DNA of 64,000 nucleotides, from assembly GCA_949126835.1 (NCBI GenBank), contig OX421506.1, positions 21,976,181-22,040,180 on the forward strand. The letters run 5' to 3'. Shown here piece by piece: positions 22,850 to 34,358 of this stretch. The translations under genes and the position numbers were made by a program. The number at the start of each line of letters is the position of its first letter. The stretch's first letter is position 1. The stretch comes from Anisus vortex (taxonomy: Eukaryota; Mollusca; Gastropoda; Planorbidae). The notes under the pieces are model-generated. The model made no database searches. It saw only the letters and a program-made list of their open reading frames with translations, and was not told where the DNA came from.

Positions 22850-24295
22850 TCAGATAAGATAGCAGCCAGTAATACTAAGAAAGCATACGAACTCATTAAG
22901 AAACCCCTTAAAAATACAACAGAAGCAAGCTTAAATAATCAAGGACAGCAATATATTTGATACTAGCATATAACATTACAAAGATAAAATAGAGTTGAAC
23001 GAATTACCATCGCTGCTGAGCGAGATCGAAGAAGAAGTGCTAAGTCTCCTTTGATCGATACCATTCCTGCTGAACTGTTAAAACATGGGGGTGTAGAGGT
23101 AACCACAACACTTACAACACTCTGCCAGAAGATATGGGAAAATACAAAAATAGCCCAAGGAATTGACAAGTTTTAATGAGGCCTGAACATTTCAAATGGA
23201 AGAGATCAGGTACTTCCGGTGCTATTTTTAATATCTTTTTAAGCATTTCCGTAAATGAAGAAAAACATGCTTTTGCTGGTGTTTGACAATTGATTTCAAC
23301 CTAGACTGACAGTTCTAGTCTTTTAGATATATACAAAGGCTACAAGATGTGTTATGAGGAATCCTTTTTTAACATCTAAAGGGAGTAGGCGATGATTAAT
23401 TATCAAAGTGTTAGTCGCGTTAAGTTAAATTAAGTTGTGTCTATAAAATTAATTAGTAAAGAGTTGCGTCTTTGGTTATTAAAATAAACACAATGTGTAG
23501 ACTCATAAAAACATAAAACGAAAATTATTTTGCATCAGGCAATTAGTTTGGGATTATAAACATGTAATTCTTCACGTCTGACATGTAGATTCCATTTTTT
23601 TTTTTTTTTGCAACATCATTTGAAAACTAAATAAAATTTAATCCACTACATATTTTCACACAACCAGTAACGCAGCACACAGACACGTTTTTTATCAAAT
23701 GAACGAATGGGACCGGAAATGTTTTACACTTCGACGTTTTATGCATGCATAATTGTTAAATCTTGACAACGGACCCAGTCACTCATAATACCACTGCCCC
23801 CCAAAAAGCAGTATAAAACAATGCTAGAACTAGAGTACAATCAGTGTAATCAGCTACCCTGGCAAGGTAATGCTAAAAGTTCTCATTAAAAGTCTTTAAC
23901 CAGTGACTTAGGAATTACTAGCAAAAGAACAGGCAGGTCTTAGACCAGGCAGAAGCACAGTTGAGTTGATCTTCAGCTGTCGCTAGCTCATAGAAGAGCA
24001 CCTACCACACAAACGTGAACTCAATCATAGATTTCAAAAAAAGACTTTGACCGTATATGGCACGAGGGACTATGGGTGAATCTACAAAATTATAAAAGGA
24101 TCGAAGCACTCTAAAATAAGACAAGCAGTTCAGTTTAACTCAATGGTTGCATAGGCGACTTCTTCAAGATGTCAATTGAAGTCTGCCAAGGCTGCAATAT
24201 TTCGCCAGTCTTGTTCAAGATATTCCTAGAAAAATCATGCAAGATGACTACCACACATCCAACATCGTTGGTGGGAGACCCCTTTTGCAATGTAA

Positions 24296-24951
24296 AGGCT
24301 AAACCACACTAGAAGCAAAATCAGTGATTCGCTGCGATTGAATTCAAAAATCACGATGATTCTCCCCGTTTCTAATTTGGCATAGCGCGAAACAAGTCAG
24401 TTTCAGTGGTGATTCCCGATGATTAACAGATTTAGAACATGTTCTAAAATTTAGAGTCACGATTCTTGATTCAAGCTGTGTCAGCCAATGGGAAGCGGAA
24501 TTAGATCATGTGATAATAAGCCTAGTTAAAAAAAATGAACAAAGATGGCTGCTATTAAATCGTCCAGTTCGCTTAAAAGAACATTGTAAGCTCCATAAAT
24601 CGTTCTTCTTTCGATCCAAAGTTTAACCCACCATTTTAATTTTCGATTTCTTTTTGCTTTAAGTAGAACAGACGCAGTGGGACATACCAAATTTACTTCG
24701 TCGTCACTGCTAGAATATATTAAAGAATTCATGAGTCGTGAACATAAAATAGGGCGTCAAGAACAGTCAATCTCAACACTTTCTTGATTCTTTTGAAAAT
24801 AAAATTGCGCGTCTTTGTTTTTCTGTCAAACGTGTGAAATGGCTGATTGTGAAACAGCGTATTTCTTATTCGCTCTGAAACAAATTCTAGTGATTCGCTG
24901 AAACATGATTACAGTCAAAACGTGATTCTTGAGTATAGTGTGGCTTAGCCT
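24296..24951 (-). mobile_element. Non-autonomous Harbinger element
   Basis: Ends AGGCTAAACCACACTA and TAGTGTGGCTTAGCCT are inverted repeats, flanked by TAA on both sides (24293-24295 and 24952-24954), the TWA duplication of PIF/Harbinger transposons. The site is inside an RTE RT block, whose reading resumes directly after the element. The inside retains part of a HARBI1-like nuclease on the minus strand, so it is a deletion derivative. Confidence 0.88.
24526..24732 (-). pseudogene. N-terminal remnant of a HARBI1-like nuclease
   Basis: About 68 codons with KLKWWVKLWIERRTIYGAYN followed by LLSEL, matching the RWWVRPW..RR..GAY..L..EL block near the N-terminus of animal HARBI1-like proteins. The catalytic DDE domain is absent, so the fragment cannot be active. 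Its presence names the family of the surrounding 656-bp element. Confidence 0.75.
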
Positions 24952-25745
24952 TAAGATTCGCTGATGATATTGATCCATTGGCCGGGAGCAACAAAAAACT
25001 ACAAGAGCTCACAGACAAGCTTACCGATAGAGTTGGAGCATACGGAATGGAAATCAGCTCAGAATAAAAAGATGCCAGAAACGCATAATCATAATGAACC
25101 AACAACAAGTAGATGAAGTAAAGATTTTCAAATATCTAGGAGCCATCCTATCAGTATAATGAAGATGTGAGGCAGAAACTCGAACCATGATTTGGTCAGC
25201 AACAACGGCGGGCAATGGCTAGATTAAACATAATCTGGTCCAGCAAAAGCATTAGTCTCCCAACAAAGCTCAGGCTAAAGAGCCTTTGTGAAAGCTTTGT
25301 TATGTATGGGTGTCAGATCTGAACACTGCTAGAAGCAACTGAAAACAAGTTGCAGGTATTCGAAAATAAATGCATAAGAAAAATCTCCTACCTAGAACAC
25401 ATGAGTAATGTTTTATGACAGGAGTCTGTCTGGGACAGAATATCCTATATTGTGGGGCCTTACGAATCTATTAAGGCAACAAAACACCTACAATAACTGA
25501 CATGGTTCTGTCATGTGTTAGGCATAATAGCCTGCCAAAAACACAATCCTACAAGGCACTGACGAAGGTGAAGGTTGGAAAGGTGAATCTCGGAAATGCT
25601 GGTTCGACATTATAAAGGATTGGACAAAACTGAAAATGAATAAACTGGAGACAGCCAATCAAGTTAGGCAAAAAAAGAGAAAGATGACTGCTGAGTTGTC
25701 CGTTCGCTTCCCCCAACAAACACAGCGGTCAATGGTCTGATGGCA

Positions 25746-26762
25746 AAGAAAGTAGACAAAGCTAAAGGCAACATATCTAAAGTAGACAAAATTTTTTTTT
25801 TTTAAATCTGATTCATACACCTTGACATCCTTAAATAATCTACTAGTTTTTCGTTTATATAAATAGGAAAGTTAGGAGACACAAATTCTAACTGAGAAAT
25901 CCCCGTTCTAAAAGATCATGATTGGTCGCCACACGAATGATCTACAAACATTTAAGATTTTTTATTGTCTACACACGCGAAAAGCTATTTTGCATAATTG
26001 TATATCTACTTCGGATACTACTTTCCCACTTCTGATTACGGAACACGACTTTGATTACGCTTCACCTATGACGCGTTAGAACTTTATTAAAACTTAAGAG
26101 ATTGGACCATACGCCATTTTTCGCTTTAGGATTGTGTGACATTTCTAATCATCAAACTGTGGTGATCACCCATCTTACCCATTACTCTGTATCAATGGTG
26201 GAAGTTTGCTGAGTTTAGAACACGATATTCATTGTGGGAACCTTACATGCGTCGTATGTATTTTAGTGGGGGTGGTAAATAGAATACTGATACAAGAAAC
26301 CTGCTTTGAGATATTGTTCATGTGTGTCACCGATAGGACCTGTTTTGGTTTTTAATAAACTGATTCATCAGCTTGACTAAAACGGAATAGGTGTGCAGTT
26401 ATTTTCTATGTCTTAGCATGGTGGATAAATAAAAAAAAAAGAAAAGCTGTTGGCATCCATTAAATAAAAATCGTGCCATAACCCCAACGAACAGAAAGTT
26501 AAGATTGTTCGCAAAGAGAGTTGCTTTATATAGGAACACACATACTCCGATTGGACACGCAGGGATCTATGTATCCTACTGGCCACACTATCCACGTCTC
26601 ACATTATGTACTTTGAAATTTATTGATAAACTGGACATGGCAGTCTTTTTATTTAAAATGTTAATTCTAAATTTGAGATTCTCAGTATTTTAACTCTACT
26701 TCCGTATTGTAAACAACAACATACAAATATGTTATACAAATCAATATAAAGATCATACTTAC
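25746..26762. other. No gene seen; partly unit 2-specific DNA
   Basis: 25790-26050 aligns with 1815-2055 of unit 1. About 26050-26690 has no counterpart there and is an unidentified insertion. It contains no element ends that I could recognise. Confidence 0.4.
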
Positions 26763-26973
26763 TATAAACTTTTGGCAAGGTAATATTGTTACTAAACCAC
26801 CAAGGCTCGTCAACCGCAATGGGCCAAGCAAGTCTATACATAGACTCTGAATCCGTATCTTGAGCCGTCATATTAAGGTGAAATTGAAATGTTCCATCGG
26901 AATAGTCCTTGCAAAAACAGGGTCTATCAGCTTTAACCTTGCTACAGGGCACATTTATGTACACACCACAATA
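26763..26973 (-). CDS. Exon beta of Ig-like extracellular protein (unit 2)
   Basis: Second copy of the 211-bp exon at 2139-2349, with the same acceptor (atgtttcag) and donor (gtaagtatg) and no stop. Nine nucleotide differences from unit 1: three synonymous and six non-synonymous, changing five residues (E to V, N to S, I to V, Y to H and a two-base L to D). All four cysteines and both glycosylation sites are kept. With exon alpha lost on the right side, this copy cannot encode the full unit 1 protein unless another first exon is used. Confidence 0.72.
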
Positions 26974-28210
26974 CTGAAACATTTTTTTTTTTATTAAATG
27001 CATTTAGATTTAGATGTTTTTTTATACAACTTTTTATTAAATATAAACTGGTAATCATAAAATGATTTATATTGAAAGTGTTACCTTTTATGTTAATAGG
27101 AAACGTATTATAAAGTCATACCTGTTATTTTGGTGCTAATGATTTAATTATGTATAAATAAGAATGTACCCGTTCTTCACAATTAAAAAATTTCGAGCAA
27201 CGCCTTTTTAATGCAGATTAACCCTTCCCATACCGACCTGCTTCTATCTATGCTGCCTTCAGTTCCGCTATATACGCGCCCGGGACTGTAAGGGTTAACA
27301 TATATTATGAGCTTTAAATTGTTCTACTAAATATCTGAAATGTTAGAATGAGATGGCTGAACATAGTTTCTTAATTAATAATTCTTTGTTTTATACTAAC
27401 CCTCATCCCCAAATGTTCACATTAATTAATAGTGGACTAATTAGCTGGTAAAGGCCAGCATTCGAGTGAGATAGTTGAGCAGCGCCTTTAGTAAAGAGCT
27501 ATTCTTGATTAAGTACTGTCTCCAGTTGGCATTTTGCTTTTGGGCTTCAATTAAGTTCATCTGGTCCAGTTGTGTGGAAATGTAAAGAGCAATAACCAAA
27601 AGTACCGGGCACATTAGCGTTTGAAGTATTTGTTAAGGTCAGTGATATGTATTGTTTTGTTTGTTGTAATATCCACTGTGCAAAGAAGCTTAAGATAAGA
27701 TAAGATTTCGTTATGGGTCCAAAAAAGAAATGTGGTTTGATTACATTGCAGTATTACAAGAAAACAACAACCAAAACAAATACAACGTTATACGTTTTCT
27801 TGATTTTGGCGAGATTTTGAAGATATGTTTAATATTTGGTAAGACTAAAGGGTGTCTTTCTGTTCTCTTTTCTCTTCTATTTGCATTTTGTACTAATGCC
27901 TTTTTAATACAAAAGATTATCTAAGTGATTTGAGCCTACTATACATCTAAATACTTTATATACGTGTATTTGTATTTTTCCCGATTTCATTGTATTTACT
28001 TGCAGGCGATTTGGATCTAACTTTCAGTATTATGTCTTTACGTTTTATTAATTTGTTGTTTTGTTATGGCCTGCACTATTTTAATGTATAATTTATGTAG
28101 CAATGTTCGGTGGACCAATTATAATTAATTGTGATAATTATGTAGCTATTTTCGCACACAGTGATGCAAAATATCGTGAATAGATCTAAAATAAGAGAGA
28201 GTTTAAAAAC
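26974..28210. other. Intron DNA of unit 2
   Basis: Matches 2350-3340 and 7255-7510 of unit 1; the 3353-7006 hAT is absent here, giving the empty site. The old LINE tail (taagataagataagattt) is at about 27685. No coding potential. Confidence 0.6.
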
Positions 28211-28214
28211 ATTA

Positions 28215-29075
28215 TAACACTCATATTGTCCTACATACACTCATTTAGACCTAAATACAGTCATATAGTCCTACATACACCCATATAGTCCTACATACAC
28301 CCTTATAGTCCAATATACACTCATATAGTTCTACATTCACCCATATAGTCTTACATACACTCATTTAGTCCTACATAAACGCATATAGTCCTACATACAC
28401 TCATATAGTCCAAGATGAACTCATATAGTCCTACATACACCCATATAGTATTACATACACGCATATAGTATTACATACACTCATAAAGTCCTAGAAACAC
28501 TCATATAGTCTTACATACACTCATATAGTCCTACATACACTCATATAGTCCTACAGAAGATCATATAGTCCTACATACACTCATATAGTCTCCTACATAC
28601 ATTTATATAGTCCTAAGAACTCTCATATAGTGCTACATACACTACTATAGTCCTACATAGTGTAGACTAGAGCAGAACGCACCTTAGAGGTATAACGCTT
28701 CCCCACAATCCCGAGGCCGTTATTGTATTTTAAAAAGTGGACACCAATATAGTCCTACATATAGTCCCACCCATTTAGTCCTACATAAACGCATATAGTC
28801 CTACATACACTCATATAGTCCAAGATGAACTCATATAGTCCTACATACACCCCTTTAGTATTACATACACGCATATAGTATTACATACACTCATAAAGTC
28901 CTAGAAACACTCATATAGTCTTACATACACTCATATAGTCCTACATACACTCATATAGTCCTACAGAAGATCATATAGTCCTACATACACTCATATAGTC
29001 TCCTACATACATTTATATAGTCCTAAGAACTCTCATATAGTGCTACATACACTACTATAGTCCTACATAGTGTAG
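28215..29075. repeat. Expanded 20-bp minisatellite with a higher-order duplication
   Basis: The same 20-bp unit as at 7515-7790. The segment from about 28360 to 28735, including the downstream gtagactagagcagaacg block, is repeated at about 28769-29145 (offset about 409 bp) with few changes, so the array grew by a block duplication on top of the 20-bp repetition. Confidence 0.92.
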
Positions 29076-29403
29076 ACTAGAGCAGAACGCACCTTAGAGG
29101 TAAAACGCTTCCCCACAATCCCGAGGCCGTTATTGTATTTTAAAAAGTGGACTTTTAAAGTGAAAAATCTTCGAGTTTTTCACGAAATACTAAAGTGTAC
29201 TCAATTTTATAACTTTCTGTATTGTATGTTTAAAATTTATAGAAAGAACTTGTGCTGTATAAGATTACATTTCTGTGAAGGTTAGATATAATTACTTTTC
29301 ATTATTAATAAAATATCTGGCATCATTTTAGTTACCTTTCTATGTTACGTAGTAAACTGAAAAGGACAACATCTATGTTGGAAATTATACTCTTCCAAAG
29401 GCC

Positions 29404-31062
29404 CTGTCTACACAGCCAGTTTCCCTTTTATAACGGGTGTAGGCCTACCGGGAAATATAAAATTATATGATGTTTTTTTTTTACATTTATTGGATATTAT
29501 GTTAATTCGAAAAAGAATGTTTTGTTGTAATTTTTTTTTATTGCAATTTATTACCTTATTTTATATTTATTAGATTTAGAACATAGTAGTTAACAAGAGA
29601 CAAGCTTATCTTATCATATACATTACATTTATATAATCAAGTCAATTTTCCATTCATTTGGATCAATAAAGCAATCTTATCTTATTTTATCTTATCTTAT
29701 CTTATTACATACGCTTCTTCCATAAATAAGATTTTTGCGCCCTTCTCACATCTGTGGTTTGAGTCTAGTCCTACATTTCTTTTAGTGTTTTAAAGTTGTG
29801 GATTTTCCTGCTTTGTTCAGGCTATCCATTTCATGCCCGAACACCACTCGGGTAGACAAAGTACTTATATGCATTTTTTTCTCGAATAAAGTAAAGTATC
29901 CCGTCCGACCAAATAGATCATTAGGGCCGATGAAGAAGCGTTCACCAGTTTCTGTGGTCATGTCAATGTTTATCTGAGTATTGTAACATATTGTTTTTGT
30001 GTTGTATTTCGAAAATATAATTTAATGCCCTATATATTTGTCAGGATTTAAAATATATAATATAATATGGAACTTTGTGGACTGTCGTGTTTTCGGATTT
30101 TCAAGGGACTTAATGATTATTGGGAATATTAGTTTGTGTATTTCATTACCAAAGGAAAGGATATATTTCGAAACTTGATGGATTCAGTTGATTTATCTAT
30201 CGATGAACTTTGTTAGTTAATATATTGATGAACTCTATTAGTTAATCTATTGAAGAACTTTGGTGCTTAATATATTTATGAACTCTGTTGGTTAACATAA
30301 TTTTAGTATGTAGGATATGATAATTATGTATGTTATAATTATCTATATGATTATATGCTTAGAGACATATGATTAGACACGTTATATGTTTGATGACAGT
30401 ATATGTTTAGAGACATTGAGATTAGAATATGTAATTTTTTTTAAAATGTGTATGACAAATTATAGGGTCGATGTGGAAATGCTAGGATTTAAAATATATA
30501 TTGTAGTTATAGTAAGACTCATTTTTTATAATCTCTAACACGATGTACATTTATTAAATAAACGTGTGGCGTAGGACGATAAATACGATGACGCGTGAGT
30601 TAGATTCGACGTCGCATAGATATTCTAGAAACGTTAGATGACCTTACACTTTGGGAACGAAAGGACGTGTTTGGTACTAGGCTCTAGATTGTGTTTTGTA
30701 TTATTAAGTTTATAATGTACATACGTTGATGGATTGTTCTTCATGATTAAACCAGTTACTTATAATTTACTTCAGAACGGCATTTGATCTATTGTATTCA
30801 GTTAAATATGATCTGCCCTGAGATTTGTGCATTTTATAGAAATATCTACAAACAAACGGTCACAATATTATTACGACTTTACCATTTGCCCCTCTTTCCT
30901 CTAGTATTTCTAGGTTTAATGATTTATTTATTGGTATTATTCTTGTCAGTTGTGAATATTTGCCAGTAATAAACAGTGCAGCTTTTTTTTTTAATTTGTT
31001 CTAATATAAGAATTAGTTACGTTTTAAAGTTAAAAACTTTAATTACCGATATTTTAAAAAGG
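29404..31062. other. Unit 2-specific segment: LINE tail, SINE piece, no gene
   Basis: Occupies the place held by the hAT in unit 1. It contains a (TTATC)n LINE tail (about 29590-29706: atcaataaagcaatcttatc followed by repeats), a SINE fragment (29886-29965) and AT-rich DNA. It starts ggccctgtctacacagccag, which resembles a transposon end, but no partner end was found. Confidence 0.45.
29886..29965 (-). mobile_element. SINE fragment
   Basis: Keeps taaagtaaagtatcccgtcc and the first part of the core (gggccgatgaagaagcgttc), then stops. Confidence 0.75.
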
Positions 31063-31176
31063 TCCTACACGACAAAACATACGTTGTTAATAATTCCAAC
31101 ATTTTATCTAGCAATGCTCTTTTTAAACATTTTATTTTATATGGTATCTTTTTTAAGATAGTTTACAAATGCAATA

Positions 31177-31732
31177 GGGCGTTCGCCATGGGCGGAGCTT
31201 ACGTTTTTTAGTGACGTCATTTGTAAATTGAGGAACAAATATGGCACATGGTGAAGTTTCTTATCATGCCAAATTCACATATGAATATTGGCTATCCTAC
31301 TAAAAAAAGGAGGTAAATAGTAGTACTGTAGATTAATTGATTAATGTGATTTGGCTAGGGCCGGCTAGACCTATTTACACTTTCAATTTCACTTTATAGG
31401 CCTACACTTTTAATGTTTCGTAGGCTAGGCTAATGTCTAAGTAGGGCAGCTACGATGTCAAGTGATAGTGTTTGTGAATATGCTATCTAGTCAAGTCACT
31501 AATAGGCTCACATCGTCTATGATCTACGTCTATGATAATAATAAAATAGCCGATTTTATTTAACATTCATAATACAGCTTATATCTTAATAAGACTTAAA
31601 ACACAACACATCATTTAAAAAAAGCTCGAGCCTATATGAAACTTTATTATTACAGCGGCCATTGTTACTTGTACACCATTACACAAAGTAAACTAAAATC
31701 ACATGCTTTTTGTCACGTGATTGCAAACGCCC
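31177..31732. mobile_element. 556-bp MITE with GGGCGTT ends
   Basis: Inverted ends GGGCGTTCGCC and complement of GCAAACGCCC, with TA on both sides (31175-31176 and 31733-31734). The corresponding place in unit 1 (about 11005-11015) lacks it, which marks the borders independently and dates it after the duplication. No coding sequence. The TA target suggests a Tc1/mariner-type MITE, but flanks CAATA/TATTG extend the symmetry, so other assignments remain possible. Confidence 0.75.
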
Positions 31733-32377
31733 TATTGAGAGACATCGAGATGACAGTAGAGTACCATAAGCATTAACGGCACAATGGTTTTTAGCTAGAT
31801 CAATTTTTATTTTTAGATTATATTCTTTTTTATATTGTTAATTTGATGTTATTAGCGATTGCTGTTTAAATTTAAATGTCGTATTTGTCTATTGCATGTA
31901 TATCTAAGAATATCTAAGATGAGATAAAATCTACAAACATACTTTCATCAAATAGTAACAACATTGTGTCCTGTTGTATTATAAGTGTTGCTACACATAG
32001 AAAAAAAATCATATGGGGTGAAACGTTGTATAATATATCACAAAATTGTCAAAAAATTAAAAATCTTCCTCATAGGGAGCTTTATGTTCCATTCTACCCT
32101 ACACTCATTTAAATAGCCTAAGCCTCATTTATTCCATGTTCAATTTTAAGATAAAAATCAATCAAATGGATTAACTTAACAGAACATTAGCTAAGGCTCA
32201 ACTTACATCGTATACATCGCTATAATGTATTACGTTAAATGACCAAGTTCAACTTATATCATATAGATCGCTATATACTTTCTTTAATATCGTACGTTAA
32301 ATAAATAAATGTTCAACGTGCATCGTATATATTGCTATAAACATTTTTATGGCTTACGTTAAATGACTTAAACTTAC

Positions 32378-32538
32378 AAAGTGTATAGCACTATAGTTTG
32401 TCTTCAATGACTGTGCGAAAAATATCAGGTATCTCATTTCTAATTGGTCTGGATTTGAAAGACGGATTGTTCCAGTGAGGCTAAATGTATCCACATGTGC
32501 AAGCATTCCATCTCTACAATTGTGTGTCTGTGTATAAC
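32378..32538 (-). CDS. Exon gamma of Ig-like extracellular protein (unit 2)
   Basis: Second copy of the exon at 11655-11815, identical over all 161 bp by my reading, with the same acceptor (cttggag) and donor (gtaagttta). The near-perfect identity extends into both flanks (about 32250-32680 against 11530-11960), unlike exon beta, suggesting local gene conversion rather than selection alone. Confidence 0.62.
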
Positions 32539-32599
32539 CTCCAAGAATCAGGATGTCTAGATAGATATAAACATGTAAATATACATAGTAAAAAAATAT

Positions 32600-32808
32600 A
32601 ATTGATCATAGGGCCGGTGAAGCAGCGTTCAAAAGTTTAGGTGACAACAGCATTCAAGGGGATATGTGGCCAGCACAATTGCAAGTCGTACATGAGCTAT
32701 GTAGACTCAGGGACACCCTCCAGTCTCTAATACAAATACTAGCCTTTACCAGGATTCGAAGTCAGAACCTTGGAACGCGCTTGCAAACCTTGCCCCACTA
32801 AAATATTA
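32600..32808 (-). mobile_element. SINE copy (orthologue of 11876-12075)
   Basis: Same insertion as in unit 1; core gatcatagggccggtgaagc and the B-box complement aggattcgaagtc at the right end. Confidence 0.8.
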
Positions 32809-32904
32809 TTATATATAATATAAATACTGAGAGAAAAATATTTTAAAATGTGCCATTAGCTATTATTTTTAAATAATTGATTAGTCTCTTTATTATTTAG
32901 TAAG

Positions 32905-33215
32905 TTATATGTATGACCAGACTAGTAAAGTTATAGGTATAATCTGGCTACTAATCGTATAGGTATGACCAGGCTAGTAATGTTATAGGTATGACCAGGC
33001 TAGTAATGTTATAGATATGACCAGGTTAGTAATGTTATAGGTTTGACCATGCTAGTAATCTTATAAGTATGACCAGGCTAGTAATCTTATAAGTATTACC
33101 AGGCTAGTAATGTTATAGGTTTGACCATGCTAGTAATCTTATAAGTATGACCAGGCTAGTAATCTTATAAGTATGACCAGGCGAGTTCTATTCTAGGTAT
33201 GAACAGGCTAGTAAA
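32905..33215. repeat. 24-bp minisatellite (unit 2)
   Basis: About 12 copies of tataggtatgaccaggctag-type units; lacks the SINE that splits the unit 1 array. Confidence 0.92.
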
Positions 33216-33419
33216 ATGATGCATTTTTCTAGGTTAGAAATGTAATAGGTATTATCAGACACATAATGTACTGGAATTAATGTCGGTTTTTAAGAAAAAA
33301 AGATAATTTATTTGCCACACTTAAGTACTTTTTATACAAAATAATTCATACTGTTTGAGACATGAGTGTGCATTTTATTAGACATTTGCTGTATAAAGTT
33401 AAAATGTAAGTATTCATAC

Positions 33420-33449
33420 CATTCGTTGTATCCGTTTTGCCATATGCTA
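33420..33449 (-). CDS. Exon delta, 30-bp connecting exon (unit 2)
   Basis: Copy of 12935-12964: acceptor cttatag after a pyrimidine-rich tract, donor gtatgaata, open in phase 1-1, coding AYGKTDTTN. Several changes from unit 1 fall in the first half of the exon. Very short, so uncertain. Confidence 0.38.
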
Positions 33450-33995
33450 CTATAAGTTTTATAGAGAAAAAATGAAAATATAACGTTATTATATTTAACA
33501 GAAAAACCTTTTTCGTTTATTATAATAAAAACGTGACCCACCACCACGAATTGAATCGCATTGTGCCCTATGGTGATTTTAAGTTATTTAGCGGTCCTTT
33601 TAATAATTTGAATGCTGGGTTTAATTGAGAAAACCTTTTCAAAGTCGAAGATATAGTCTCTTCGATACAATGGTTTTACTTTACCCACTGTCTGAAACCT
33701 AATTTTGAGAAATTTTAATTTTATCGTTTTGCTTTTACAGACAAAACAATACAGGGTGTTAATTTGAAAAAAAAAATTATAGTTTGCAATTTTATTTTAG
33801 AACCAAAATTACAACATAAGTGTGAATAGATAAATAAATAAATTGAAATTGTCAAAATCTGAAAAACCATATACCTTACGGCATAATTTTGTCTGTAGCT
33901 CAAAATAGCTTGAGGCAGAAAGCGACTCAATTCGTAATTGAAGGTCACAAACATGCATCACTATCTACTTTGGAATATTCTTGTGATGTATCATC

Positions 33996-34195
33996 TAAGT
34001 AAAATAACCCTTGCAAACTATGTACAAATTTGGTATTTTTGGCCTGTGAAGCAGCGTTGATAAGTTTATGTGGGAACGGAATACTAGCGGATTCGGACGC
34101 CAGCACAGTGCTTAGCTTTCTTTTCACTTTTTCTAAGTAATGTTAGATGTCAATCAAAGCTTGATAGGTTGAGTGATCCCACTGACTTCGAAAAT
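33996..34195 (-). mobile_element. Old SINE copy (orthologue of 13468-13650)
   Basis: Degenerate SINE core (gtgaagcagcgttgataagt) present in both units at the same place. Confidence 0.65.
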
Positions 34196-34333
34196 ATACG
34201 GGACTTTATTATGATTAACTTGACAAAGCAGCTGCTAAGACGTCCTTTTTTTATATATATCCAATTGATATTTTAAATATTTAAAAATTCAGTTTCTATA
34301 ATAATAATTTAAAATGTATACAAACACACTTAC

Positions 34334-34358
34334 CACGAAAATGACAGGTAGAAGACTA
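34334..34358 (-). pseudogene. Truncated remnant of exon alpha (unit 2)
   Basis: The donor (gtaagtgtg on the minus strand) and about 25 bp of exon 3' end (reading ...CHFR before the donor, against CHFV in unit 1) are followed by unrelated sequence. This is the right breakpoint of the duplication, and it removes most of the first Ig-like domain. Confidence 0.7.

Larger units (their letters stand above)
22850..25745 (+). pseudogene. RTE-type LINE remnant carrying two insertions
   Basis: The RT domain order is readable in broken frames: NTKKAYELIK (about 22874), IDTIPAELLKHGG (about 23057), TLCQKIWENTKIAQGID (about 23117), then after a gap KVMLKVLIKS and EQAGLRPGRSTVELIF (about 23865-23975), the RPLLQ block (about 24280), FADDIDPLAG (about 24955), KLRL...CxRKIS (25265-25385) and CWFDIIKDWTK (about 25605). 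A Harbinger element (24296-24951) sits between the last two RT blocks. A stretch of about 670 bp (about 23172-23845) replaces the expected LVIPLPKKG region and is an unidentified insertion or replacement. Confidence 0.75.
15718..34358. repeat. Segmental tandem duplication, unit 2
   Basis: This is the direct-orientation second copy of unit 1. Homology stops at about 34358, inside the copy of exon alpha, so this unit is truncated at its right side, which is the 5' side of the minus-strand gene. It has been enlarged by the non-coding LTR element at 15756-20950, by RTE sequence around 21230-25745, by the MITE at 31177-31732 and by expansion of the 20-bp minisatellite. Divergence is uneven: exon beta differs at 9 of 211 sites, while exon gamma and its flanks are almost identical. 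Confidence 0.85.

Noticed and set aside
29404..29430. Harbinger-like end ggccctgtctacac
   Set aside because: No inverted partner or target duplication could be found, so no element is called.
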